This document shows, piece after piece, positions 1-6,368 of a stretch of 6,697 nucleotides of DNA. The stretch lies in contig JAQICF010000068.1 in assembly GCA_027858795.1 (NCBI GenBank), positions 1 through 6,697 on the forward strand, given 5' to 3'. The position numbers and the translations under genes are program-made. The notes below the pieces were generated by a model. That model saw only the letters and a list, made by a program, of their open reading frames with translations, searched no databases and was not told the DNA's origin. This DNA is from Candidatus Delongbacteria bacterium (GTDB lineage Bacteria > Delongbacteria > UBA4055). Every line of letters begins with the position of its first letter. The stretch's first letter is position 1.

Positions 1-15
1 TATGGCGGTTTTTAG

Positions 16-88
16 CGGGAGATGAGGGACTTGAACCCCCGACAAATTGATTAACAGTCAACTGCTCTACCAACTGAGCTAAGCTCCC
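16..88 (-). tRNA. tRNA-Asn (anticodon GUU)
   Basis: Read on the minus strand, 73 nt fold into a full cloverleaf: acceptor 5' arm GGGAGCT, U8-A9, D stem GCTC/GAGC, anticodon stem GTTGA/TCAAT with loop CTGTTAA, a 5-nt variable loop, T stem GGGGG/CCCTC with loop TTCAAGT, acceptor 3' arm ATCTCCC and discriminator G. Loop positions 34-36 are GTT, which decodes AAC and AAU (Asn); a G discriminator is normal for tRNA-Asn. CCA is not encoded (the next bases are CTA), so it must be added after transcription. One acceptor pair (6-67) is a C.U mismatch, and the first anticodon-stem pair is G.U. The gene has its own promoter directly upstream and lies downstream of nadK on the same strand. Confidence 0.96.
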
Positions 89-105
89 GTACTTAATCAG
101 AGCCA

Positions 106-134
106 AATATATGTATTAAGTCGTAGGTTGTCAA
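106..134 (-). promoter_or_regulatory. Promoter of the tRNA-Asn gene
   Basis: On the minus strand there is a perfect -35 TTGACA (134-129), a 17-bp spacer, and TATATT (111-106) as -10. The -10 continues as TATATTTG, which also fits the Bacteroidetes TAnnTTTG box. Start of transcription is expected near 98-100, about 10 nt before the mature tRNA 5' end. A/T-rich sequence just upstream could act as an UP element. This is the best-matching promoter in the window, as expected for a stable RNA gene. Confidence 0.8.
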
Positions 135-135
135 G

Positions 136-156
136 CAATATTTGCAATCAATATTG
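136..156. repeat. Perfect 7-bp inverted repeat upstream of the tRNA promoter
   Basis: CAATATT (136-142) and AATATTG (150-156) are exact inverted copies around a 7-nt loop. The repeat sits one base upstream of the tRNA -35 box and downstream of the nadK stop codon. On the minus strand the T-run precedes it, so it does not look like an intrinsic terminator. It could be a protein site, an UP-element-like A/T tract, or chance in AT-rich DNA. Confidence 0.4.
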
Positions 157-190
157 AAAAAAGCAGGTACTATTTAGATATCCGCTCTTT
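157..190 (-). terminator. Candidate weak terminator overlapping the nadK stop
   Basis: On the minus strand AAAGAGCGG (190-182) can pair with CTGCTTTTT (166-158), allowing two G.U pairs, around a loop that contains the nadK stop codon; a run of six T (162-157) forms the tail and part of the 3' arm. The stem is short and AT-rich, and the overlap with the coding end is unusual. Termination here would separate nadK from the tRNA, which has its own promoter. Confidence 0.33.
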
Positions 191-1027
191 AAATCCGCCC
201 CAACCCAACTTTTCTCTCAATAACATATAAAAATCACTATCATCAAATTTAATGAATTTAGCAGTAGTTTTAGCTTTTTTTACAGTAATCTTTTTAAGAG
301 AATCAATACTCATATTAGTTTGTCCATCTCCACTTAATATCATCTTACCCGCTGAACTTTCCGCAGTGAGAGTTATGACGGAACTATCAGGTATTACAAC
401 TGGTCTCATTGCTAATGCGTGTGGGGATAAAGGAGTGATAATAAATGCAGAAACACCAGGCTGAACAATTGGTCCATTTGCAGACATATTATAAGCAGTA
501 GAACCTGTAGGTGTGGAAATAATTAAACCATCTGAAGTATAAGTTGTAAAATATTTGCCGTTTATATCAACTGAAATTTTCAACAATCTCTGAAAAGCAC
601 CTTTGTCAATTACAATATCATTCAATGCGCAGATATTTTCATTATCATAGGAAGCATCAAGCATAATTCTTTCTTCGATATGATAATTTCCAGCTTCTAT
701 CATTTTTATACAATCTATTACTTCGTTCTCTTTAACATCTGCAAGGAAACCCAATTTACCAAAATTAACTCCGAGAAAAGGTTTTAGAGTTTCTGTTGCA
801 TTTCTGGCAGTCTCTAAAAGAGAACCATCCCCTCCAAATACAATTATCACATCTGAGTATTTTATCAAATCTTTTTTTGACAATAATTTAAAATTGAAAT
901 CTTTATTATATTCATTTTCTTTGTTGATAACAAATTCTAAGCCGGTTTCTTTTATACTCTGAAATGTTTTCTTCAGGGATACTTTATCATGATTTCTATG
1001 CAAATTGTCAATGATTCCATACTTCAT
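170..1027 (-). CDS. nadK: NAD kinase (ATP/polyphosphate-dependent NAD+ 2'-kinase)
   Basis: Phosphorylates NAD+ to NADP+ in the cytoplasm and is the usual sole route to NADP. The 285-residue product has the usual family length and all hallmark motifs in order: GGDG at 65-68 (Asp67 as the expected catalytic Asp), NFGKLGFLADV near 88-98, LND at 135-137 (the family usually has LNE or LND for NAD binding), DG-LIISTPTGSTAYN at 166-180, the ITPLSPHALAMRPVV segment at 197-211 and SGDGQ at 232-236. The start ATG is the first in the frame and gives a normal N-terminal strand (MKYGIID). Only a weak AGG lies 7 nt upstream. The stop is TAG. The gene is divergent from the lytic transglycosylase gene, and an inverted repeat lies at its candidate promoter. 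Nothing is missing or broken. Confidence 0.97.
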   Translation of the reverse strand: MKYGIIDNLHRNHDKVSLKKTFQSIKETGLEFVINKENEYNKDFNFKLLSKKDLIKYSDVIIVFGGDGSLLETARNATETLKPFLGVNFGKLGFLADVKENEVIDCIKMIEAGNYHIEERIMLDASYDNENICALNDIVIDKGAFQRLLKISVDINGKYFTTYTSDGLIISTPTGSTAYNMSANGPIVQPGVSAFIITPLSPHALAMRPVVIPDSSVITLTAESSAGKMILSGDGQTNMSIDSLKKITVKKAKTTAKFIKFDDSDFYMLLREKLGWGGFKERISK

Positions 1028-1044
1028 CTATAGACCTATGAATT

Positions 1045-1075
1045 TATTAATGAGCTCTGTGAATTATCATTAATA
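1045..1075. repeat. 9-bp inverted repeat at the nadK promoter (candidate operator)
   Basis: TATTAATGA (1045-1053) and TCATTAATA (1067-1075) are perfect inverted copies separated by 13 bp. The right arm overlaps the candidate nadK -10 (1072-1077), and the left arm lies in the presumed leader, 18 bp from the start codon. This is the geometry of a repressor site. The half-site TCATTAAT also occurs inside coding sequence in this AT-rich window (for example at 1279), so chance is a real alternative. Confidence 0.35.
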
Positions 1076-1101
1076 TAACTACATCGTGCATAACTAAGCA
1101 A
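1072..1101 (-). promoter_or_regulatory. Candidate nadK promoter
   Basis: Minus-strand TTGCTT (1101-1096), an 18-bp spacer and TATATT (1077-1072, five of six -10 consensus bases). This predicts a start of transcription near 1065 and a leader of about 40 nt. The -35 match is only three of six. The inverted repeat at 1045-1075 overlaps the -10. Confidence 0.38.
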
Positions 1102-1155
1102 GTAATTAGTTACGAAATTAAAGGAATAACATCTTCAAAGTTCTGGTTATTTAGG

Positions 1156-1184
1156 TTGATTTAAGCGTATTTTTTTGTTATCTT
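1156..1184 (+). promoter_or_regulatory. Candidate promoter of the transglycosylase-cdd-zinc ribbon unit
   Basis: TTGATT (1156-1161), a 17-bp spacer and TATCTT (1179-1184), each four of six matches to the sigma-70 boxes, on the plus strand. The predicted start of transcription is near 1191, about 25 nt before the TTG start codon. No other promoter is evident for the three-gene unit. Confidence 0.42.
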
Positions 1185-1215
1185 ATTAATTCTTTAAAAG
1201 TAGGCTGGATTAAAC

Positions 1216-2358
1216 TTGAAAAACAACTTAGAAAAGCATTTAAGAAAATTTTTACTAATAATATTCATTTTCTGCTTTTCATTAATTGCGAATCCCGCAT
1301 ACACTTTACCTAAAGTAATTACTTTTGCTGGGAAAAATGTTCCTTTAGAAAAATTTGATGTTAAAAATAGGATAGAAAAGATATTCAATAATCTTATCAA
1401 TGATCGAAGAGGTTATATGCAATCGATTATCGACAAACAACAGATATTCCTACCTAAAGCAAATAATATTCTTAGCCAATATGGATTAAATAGTGATTTT
1501 TCTTTTATTATTCCTGTTGAATCAGATTTTAATCTACGAGCTCTTTCAAAAAGTAAGGCTTCAGGACCTTGGCAATTAATGCCAGCTACTGCTAGAATGT
1601 ATGGATTAAGAGTCGATAAACAAGTCGATGAAAGAAATTTAATATATTATTCAACTCAGGCATCTGCTGAACATTTAGCTCATTTAATGTATCTTTTTGA
1701 AAATGATGTATTTCTTACATTAGCAGCATTTAACAACGGTGAAGGTAATGTAGCATCGATGTTAAAATCTCAAAATTCTAAAGATTTCTGGGAATGTATC
1801 TCAAATTATGAAACAGATATTTATGTTCCTAAAATCATTGCTTTTAAAATCATCCTTTCAAACCCTCAGAAATATGGTTTTACGCTCAACAAGACTACAA
1901 TTGGTAAAACTGTTTATATTCCTTATACTATTTCTCTCGGTGCAAAAGATTTATCCTATAAACAATTATGTGAAATGCTCAATATTAATTTCAGGGAATT
2001 CTTTAATGCAAATCCTCATTTAAAATACAGCTCATATAAACTTGAAAGCTATATTTCAAAATTCACCGCTTTAGAAATATTTATTCCACAAGGTTCTGAA
2101 AAATATCTATCCTCTAAGCTAAACAATGATGGATATTTATCCTCTAAGATTATATCTACAATAGATACTTCTTCTGTTCAATCAATTTCTGAAAAATATA
2201 TTGTTGAAGATACTGATAACATCGAAAGTATTGCATTTAAGTATGGAATTAGTTGGAAAGAAATTGTAAAACTTAATGACCTAGAAATTATTAAAATGTC
2301 GTCAGGTACTGAGACTGCAAAAATATATCCAGGGCAAAATTTAATAATCAATCGATAA
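1216..2358 (+). CDS. Exported MltD-like lytic transglycosylase with C-terminal LysM
   Basis: Predicted to cleave the MurNAc-GlcNAc bond of peptidoglycan non-hydrolytically, in the periplasm. Residues 1-31 form a signal peptide (KNNLEKHLRK, then a hydrophobic run ending near NPAYT). The SLT/GH23 domain covers about 75-215, with PVESDF at 100-105 (Glu102 as the expected catalytic acid), SGPWQLMPATAR at 116-127, AFNNGEGNV at 171-179 and the MltD-type YVPKI at 203-207. The region 221-293 resembles the middle segment of MltD, and 327-380 is a divergent LysM (peptidoglycan binding; YIVEDTDNIESIAFKYGIS then PGQNLIINR), in which the usual GDT is altered. No lipobox Cys lies at the cleavage region. 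The start is TTG: an in-frame TAG at 1201-1203 leaves no upstream start, and the first in-frame ATG (residue 68) would remove the signal peptide. GGA 6 nt upstream is a weak ribosome site. A gap of 3 bp separates it from cdd. Confidence 0.93.
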   Translation: MKNNLEKHLRKFLLIIFIFCFSLIANPAYTLPKVITFAGKNVPLEKFDVKNRIEKIFNNLINDRRGYMQSIIDKQQIFLPKANNILSQYGLNSDFSFIIPVESDFNLRALSKSKASGPWQLMPATARMYGLRVDKQVDERNLIYYSTQASAEHLAHLMYLFENDVFLTLAAFNNGEGNVASMLKSQNSKDFWECISNYETDIYVPKIIAFKIILSNPQKYGFTLNKTTIGKTVYIPYTISLGAKDLSYKQLCEMLNINFREFFNANPHLKYSSYKLESYISKFTALEIFIPQGSEKYLSSKLNNDGYLSSKIISTIDTSSVQSISEKYIVEDTDNIESIAFKYGISWKEIVKLNDLEIIKMSSGTETAKIYPGQNLIINR

Positions 2359-2361
2359 ATT

Positions 2362-2760
2362 ATGACTACTAAACCAGATTTTACCAAATTATTCGATATC
2401 GCAATTAAGGCAAGAGATAATGCTTCGGCAAAATACTCTAAATTTAAAGTTGGTGCTGCCATATTAACTAAAAGTGGAAATATTTATTCCGGTAGCAATG
2501 TAGAATCTTCATCTTATGGGCTCTCAATATGCGCAGAAAGAGTTGCTTTATTTACAGCATTAACCAACGGAGAAAAAGAATTTGATTCAATTCTACTTGT
2601 ATCTGATTCTTCTTCACCTACAAGTCCATGTGGTGCTTGCAGACAGGTTTTATATGATTATGCGCCAAATATAAATGTAATTATGAGCAATTTAAATAAA
2701 GATGAAGTAGTAGAAAATATCAAAAACTTATTAATAAAACCATTCTCATTGGATAAATAA
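2362..2760 (+). CDS. cdd: Cytidine deaminase (zinc-dependent, homotetrameric type)
   Basis: Deaminates cytidine and deoxycytidine to uridine and deoxyuridine for pyrimidine salvage in the cytoplasm. The 132-residue length is that of the short tetrameric class. Visible motifs are FKVGAA at 28-33, the substrate-binding SNVE at 45-48 (Asn46, Glu48), CAER at 57-60 (zinc ligand Cys57, proton-shuttling Glu59) and PCGACRQ at 89-95 (zinc ligands Cys90 and Cys93). All key residues are present. The C-terminal tail ends LLIKPFSLDK, close to the usual LLP-x-x-F ending. The ATG lies 3 bp after the transglycosylase stop with no Shine-Dalgarno site, so translation is probably coupled to the upstream gene. 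It is linked by 15 bp to the zinc-ribbon gene. The pairing with a cell-wall enzyme has no clear pathway logic. Confidence 0.96.
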   Translation: MTTKPDFTKLFDIAIKARDNASAKYSKFKVGAAILTKSGNIYSGSNVESSSYGLSICAERVALFTALTNGEKEFDSILLVSDSSSPTSPCGACRQVLYDYAPNINVIMSNLNKDEVVENIKNLLIKPFSLDK

Positions 2761-2763
2761 CTG

Positions 2764-2769
2764 AAGGAG
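2764..2769 (+). promoter_or_regulatory. Strong ribosome binding site of the zinc-ribbon gene
   Basis: AAGGAG, 6 nt before the ATG at 2776, is the only near-perfect Shine-Dalgarno sequence placed at the correct distance from a gene start in this window. It lies between the cdd stop and the next start. It fixes the start codon and suggests independent, efficient initiation within the transcript. Confidence 0.75.
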
Positions 2770-2775
2770 ATTACT

Positions 2776-3492
2776 ATGTTTGAAGATTTAAAATGGCTAA
2801 TGGAGCTGCAAAAGGTTGATAGTAAAATTTTTCAATTAACTGGAGAAGAAAGAACTATCTCTAGTCATATAGAAAAATTAAATAATGAAATTGAAGAATT
2901 ATCTTTAAACAAGCTAAAATCTGTAAGGAAACAAAAAGAGTATATAGAAGATAAAGCATCATATAAAGATGATATCTTAGATCACGAAAGAATCCTCGGT
3001 CAAAAAAAATCAGATCTTGATAATGAAAAAAAGACAAAGAAAGAGCATATTAAAAGAGAAGTTAAGAAATTGGAAATAGCACTAGAAGTTTTTCAAGATA
3101 AAGTATCTGAATTAGATGAAGAAAATATTCTTCTTGATAAAGAGATTTTAGAAAAAGATGAAGCGATTGTAAAAATAAAGAAAAAAATAAAAAGCAAAAA
3201 AACAAAAACAAGTAAAATAGCCAAAATCAATAAAGATGAAATCGATAAACTAAAGACAAAGAAAACAAAAATTGAAAGTAAAATTAGAAAACCTTTTTTA
3301 AACCATTACTATAGAATCTTGAAGATACGAAATGGTGTTGCTATCACCTTTGTTACTCAAGATGGATTGTGTGATGGATGTAAAATGCATATTCCATATC
3401 AATTCCAACAAAAAATCAAATTAACTGATGATTATAACATTTGCGAAGGTTGTGGTAGAATATTGGTAGCCGATAATTTCCTTAAGAAATAA
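2776..3492 (+). CDS. Coiled-coil protein with C-terminal C4 zinc ribbon (CT398/HP0958-like)
   Basis: The 238-residue product has a long charged helical hairpin (about 5-175, very rich in Lys and Glu, with no Cys) followed by a zinc ribbon: Cys199-x2-Cys202 and Cys223-x2-Cys226, ending in CGRIL near 226-230. This layout matches the zf-RING_7 family, whose studied members are Helicobacter HP0958/FlgZ and Chlamydia CT398. Those bind sigma-54 and secretion or flagellar components; HP0958 also binds flaA mRNA. Whether the protein here does the same is not shown by the sequence. Cytoplasmic: no signal peptide or membrane segment. Residues 134-170 are extremely Lys-rich, and their codons include two runs of seven A (3181-3187 and 3196-3202). 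A strong Shine-Dalgarno site supports the ATG. It is the last gene of its unit, before a likely terminator. Confidence 0.9.
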   Translation: MFEDLKWLMELQKVDSKIFQLTGEERTISSHIEKLNNEIEELSLNKLKSVRKQKEYIEDKASYKDDILDHERILGQKKSDLDNEKKTKKEHIKREVKKLEIALEVFQDKVSELDEENILLDKEILEKDEAIVKIKKKIKSKKTKTSKIAKINKDEIDKLKTKKTKIESKIRKPFLNHYYRILKIRNGVAITFVTQDGLCDGCKMHIPYQFQQKIKLTDDYNICEGCGRILVADNFLKK

Positions 3493-3526
3493 CTAAAAAA
3501 TTATTTCGGTAACAATAATAATAATT

Positions 3527-3562
3527 AAAATGAAATTTGACATTTGTTGAATTTCATTTTTT
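3527..3562 (+). terminator. Intrinsic terminator after the zinc-ribbon gene
   Basis: AAAATGAAATT (3527-3537) pairs perfectly with AATTTCATTTT (3550-3560). The inner bases TGAC and GTTG can add four more pairs (two of them G.U), closing an ATTT tetraloop. A run of six T spans 3557-3562. The stem is AT-rich and hence weak by standard scoring, but its place 34 bp after the stop and before the rlmN start fits termination. Confidence 0.58.
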
Positions 3563-3598
3563 ATTTAAGAGTATACAAAAACACGAGAGATTAGAGTA

Positions 3599-4633
3599 AT
3601 GAATAAATATTTAACAGATCTAACATTAGAAGAATTAACCAGCATTATTAAAGAACTGGGTGGTAAAAAGTATCTTGCAAAACAAATATGGGATTGGATA
3701 TATAAAAAAAACACCCTTGAATTTGATAAAATGTCAGATATTTCCATCAAGTTCAGAGAATTACTTAAAATAAAATTCAATCTGGGAGTCTATAAGTTAA
3801 AGGAAAAAAAATCAAGTTCAGATGGAACCGAAAAATTTTTACTTGAACTTGAAGATGGAAATTTTATAGAATCAGTACTAATACCAGAAAAAAACAGATT
3901 AACCCTCTGTATATCAAGCCAAATAGGATGTAAATTCAATTGTTCATTTTGCTCTACAGGAAAGATGGGATTTATTCGAAATTTGACTACAGCTGAAATT
4001 GTTGAAGAAATTCTATTTATACAAAATCTAAAGCAAAATAGAATAACAAATGTAGTATATATGGGTATGGGTGAACCTTTTGATAATTTTGATAACGTGA
4101 TTAAAAGTGCTCATATTCTTAATAGTGATAATGGATTAGCTATTGGTGCCAGGAAAATAACGATTTCTACATTCGGGCATATACCTGGAATTAGGAAATA
4201 TATAGATCTTGATATCAGATTTAGATTAGCCGTTTCACTTCATAATCCATTTAACGATCAAAGAAGTGAAATAATGCCCGGAAATAAACAGTATGCTCTA
4301 AAAGACCTGTTTATAGTCCTGAAGGAATACACTAAACTTTCTAACAGAAAAGTCGTTTTTGAATATATATTATTGAAAGATCTTAACGATACTCTTGCCC
4401 ATGCAAAAGAATTAAAGATATTACTTTCCGAGTTACCATCTAAGCTAAATCTTATAAAATATCACGATAACCCCTACACTGAATTTTCGTCCACAAGTAA
4501 TATCCAGCAGCAACGATTTTACAACTTCTTTAAAAATGTGAATTTCCCTGTAGTATTCAGAGCCAGTCGAGGCGAGGATATTGATGCTGCTTGTGGTCAA
4601 TTATTTACAAAAAATAAAAAATTGTCGAACTAA
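3599..4633 (+). CDS. rlmN: Dual-specificity 23S rRNA A2503 / tRNA A37 C2-methyltransferase (radical SAM)
   Basis: Methylates C2 of A2503 in 23S rRNA and of A37 in some tRNAs, using two SAM molecules and a [4Fe-4S] cluster. The 344-residue product has the N-terminal helical RNA-binding domain (about 1-60, with AKQIWDWIY at 27-35) and a radical-SAM barrel. The cluster motif is Cys111-x3-Cys115-x2-Cys118. Cys104 (TLCISSQ) and Cys332 (DIDAACGQL) match the two catalytic Cys of E. coli RlmN (118 and 355); Cys332 would be the methyl-carrying residue. Other marks are GMGEP at 156-160, ISTFGHIPGI at 189-198 and RSEIMP at 222-227. The DIDAACGQL ending favours RlmN over the resistance enzyme Cfr. The ATG follows GAGAG at 9 nt. 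A weak promoter (TTGAAT at 3547, TATACA at 3572, spacer 19) may lie over the preceding terminator. The next gene starts 4 bp after its stop. Confidence 0.96.
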   Translation: MNKYLTDLTLEELTSIIKELGGKKYLAKQIWDWIYKKNTLEFDKMSDISIKFRELLKIKFNLGVYKLKEKKSSSDGTEKFLLELEDGNFIESVLIPEKNRLTLCISSQIGCKFNCSFCSTGKMGFIRNLTTAEIVEEILFIQNLKQNRITNVVYMGMGEPFDNFDNVIKSAHILNSDNGLAIGARKITISTFGHIPGIRKYIDLDIRFRLAVSLHNPFNDQRSEIMPGNKQYALKDLFIVLKEYTKLSNRKVVFEYILLKDLNDTLAHAKELKILLSELPSKLNLIKYHDNPYTEFSSTSNIQQQRFYNFFKNVNFPVVFRASRGEDIDAACGQLFTKNKKLSN

Positions 4634-4637
4634 GTTA

Positions 4638-6368
4638 ATGAAAAAGTTATTTCTACTCATATTCTTAATTTCAATGGTTACGAATGTACTATTTTCTCAA
4701 AATAAAACTGACACTTTATATTTTGATTATAATGATTTCTATACTCATAAGATTTTTTCATTTAATCTAAGTTATTCTCATGAGGATTCGCTTTCTCAGT
4801 TTACACTATCCGGCAAGAATAAATTAAATAACTATAGTGATTATTCAAAAAATAACAATGATATAAATGTTCTCTTCCTGATAAAGAACAGATACCTTAA
4901 TGTTGGGGGAGAAATAAATTCAAATTTTGATACAAACACTTCTGAAACAAAACCTACCTATAACGAATTTTCCTTAATGCCCAAAATTCAGATGTCATTA
5001 TTAAATTCCACTTTAGAAGGAGCTGTAGGTTATACAAGCAAAAATGATGACCTTTTTCTATCAAAAGGTATAAAGTGGTCATCTCAATTGAATACTGCAG
5101 TAAATACAAATCATAACACCTTCAAACTTAACGCAATCAGCACTGGTAATAATTTAAACCAAAACATTAATTATTATTCAAATTTTAATAGCCAATATTT
5201 AGAGAATTTAAATGACAATCTTGGAGATTACTCTTTAAGTGGTCAGTATATTGGATCACAATACCATTATTCTGATTCACAGTATCTATCGAACAGAATA
5301 AATAGAAAAGAATATTCTCTGAGTGGAAATTTTAAATATAATATAAATTCGAATTTTGATAATTTAATCAGTACTCGATATTTTCAAAGAGATAAAAACA
5401 TATTTGTTGAAAATGACATTTATAGCTATAATGAAAATGTAAATATTAAATTAATTGATGAACTTTTATTTCAAAGGAATGAATATCTATCTTTGTTAAA
5501 ATTTGAATTTGATACTGGAAGTAACAAGTTTAAACACAACAATTCAAAAGAATCATTTTCATTTTATACATTTCAATTAAATTCCAAGAATACATTAATT
5601 ATTAATGATTACGAAACTTCTTTAACATTTAATTATTTTAAACATCAATATAAATCATTAACTTTATCAAATTCTGAAGACAGAGATATTATAAAATTTT
5701 ATGTAGAACCATCTATATCGATTAAACTTAATAATATCTTATCTATATCACAATCATTCCCTGTTGAATTCTATCATCTTATAAATATCTCTGCAGAGAA
5801 AAGTAGTTCGAACTATATCGATAGAATCATTAATTCAGTGACCAGATACAACCTATACAAAAAGAAATCTATCAATTTTGCCGGTAAAATATCAATTCAA
5901 TCTTACTTCAGATCGTATGATTATGACGAAACTTTTTCTAGAAGTTTTATTATAAAAAATTTCGCTTTAGAAGATACAATTAATTATGTTATTTCAGACA
6001 AATATAAATTACAACTTTCAAGTAGATATAAATATGAAGAATTTGGAAATTTTAATTATGATAAGTTCACTGAAAATCCAATAAACTTTAAAAACCATTA
6101 TTATTTATCCGTTGGTAATATATACAAGCTCTTAGGTAAATTCGATATCAAAACTGAATACTACTTTTATGAAATTGATGCTCATGATTTTGATCAATCT
6201 GACTTTACTAAAAATTTCTTAAGTAATGTATTTATCATACATGGACCAAAATTATCATCTGCTTTCATTTATAAAAAATTCTCGTTATTTTCAAGCTTCA
6301 ACTTAGATTTTTATAGAAATAGTGAATCTAAATATAATTTTTTTCTAAGAACAGGATATAGTTTTTAA
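4638..6368 (+). CDS. Exported beta-strand-rich protein, probable outer-membrane barrel, unrecognised
   Basis: I do not recognise the family. The chosen ATG gives 576 residues beginning with a clear signal peptide (MKKLFLLIFLISMVTNVLFSQ), with cleavage expected around Ser20/Gln21, a form common in the FCB group. The frame is open back to 4581, but that extension overlaps rlmN and puts residues in front of the signal peptide. The mature part has no Cys, is rich in Asn, Ser and Tyr, and consists of alternating polar/apolar strands linked by polar turns; YSLSG occurs twice (199-203 and 226-230). It ends in a strand with a C-terminal Phe (FFLRTGYSF), the usual signal for BAM-dependent barrel insertion. 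No plug, TonB box, OmpA domain or sorting domain is apparent. No Shine-Dalgarno site is seen, and the 4-bp gap after rlmN implies co-transcription. A porin or surface transporter role is possible but unsupported. Confidence 0.78.
   Translation: MKKLFLLIFLISMVTNVLFSQNKTDTLYFDYNDFYTHKIFSFNLSYSHEDSLSQFTLSGKNKLNNYSDYSKNNNDINVLFLIKNRYLNVGGEINSNFDTNTSETKPTYNEFSLMPKIQMSLLNSTLEGAVGYTSKNDDLFLSKGIKWSSQLNTAVNTNHNTFKLNAISTGNNLNQNINYYSNFNSQYLENLNDNLGDYSLSGQYIGSQYHYSDSQYLSNRINRKEYSLSGNFKYNINSNFDNLISTRYFQRDKNIFVENDIYSYNENVNIKLIDELLFQRNEYLSLLKFEFDTGSNKFKHNNSKESFSFYTFQLNSKNTLIINDYETSLTFNYFKHQYKSLTLSNSEDRDIIKFYVEPSISIKLNNILSISQSFPVEFYHLINISAEKSSSNYIDRIINSVTRYNLYKKKSINFAGKISIQSYFRSYDYDETFSRSFIIKNFALEDTINYVISDKYKLQLSSRYKYEEFGNFNYDKFTENPINFKNHYYLSVGNIYKLLGKFDIKTEYYFYEIDAHDFDQSDFTKNFLSNVFIIHGPKLSSAFIYKKFSLFSSFNLDFYRNSESKYNFFLRTGYSF

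Noticed and set aside
252..464. Plus-strand open frame opposite nadK
   Set aside because: It is antisense to a strongly conserved part of nadK and has no recognisable product or ribosome site.
3181..3202. Two runs of seven A in the zinc-ribbon gene as programmed slippage sites
   Set aside because: The frame is intact with a full zinc ribbon downstream, and A7 runs are expected in AAA-coded Lys-rich segments.
4581..4637. N-terminal extension of the barrel gene to the ATG at 4581
   Set aside because: It would overlap rlmN by about 50 bp and place 19 residues, including a Cys and several Lys, in front of a textbook signal peptide.
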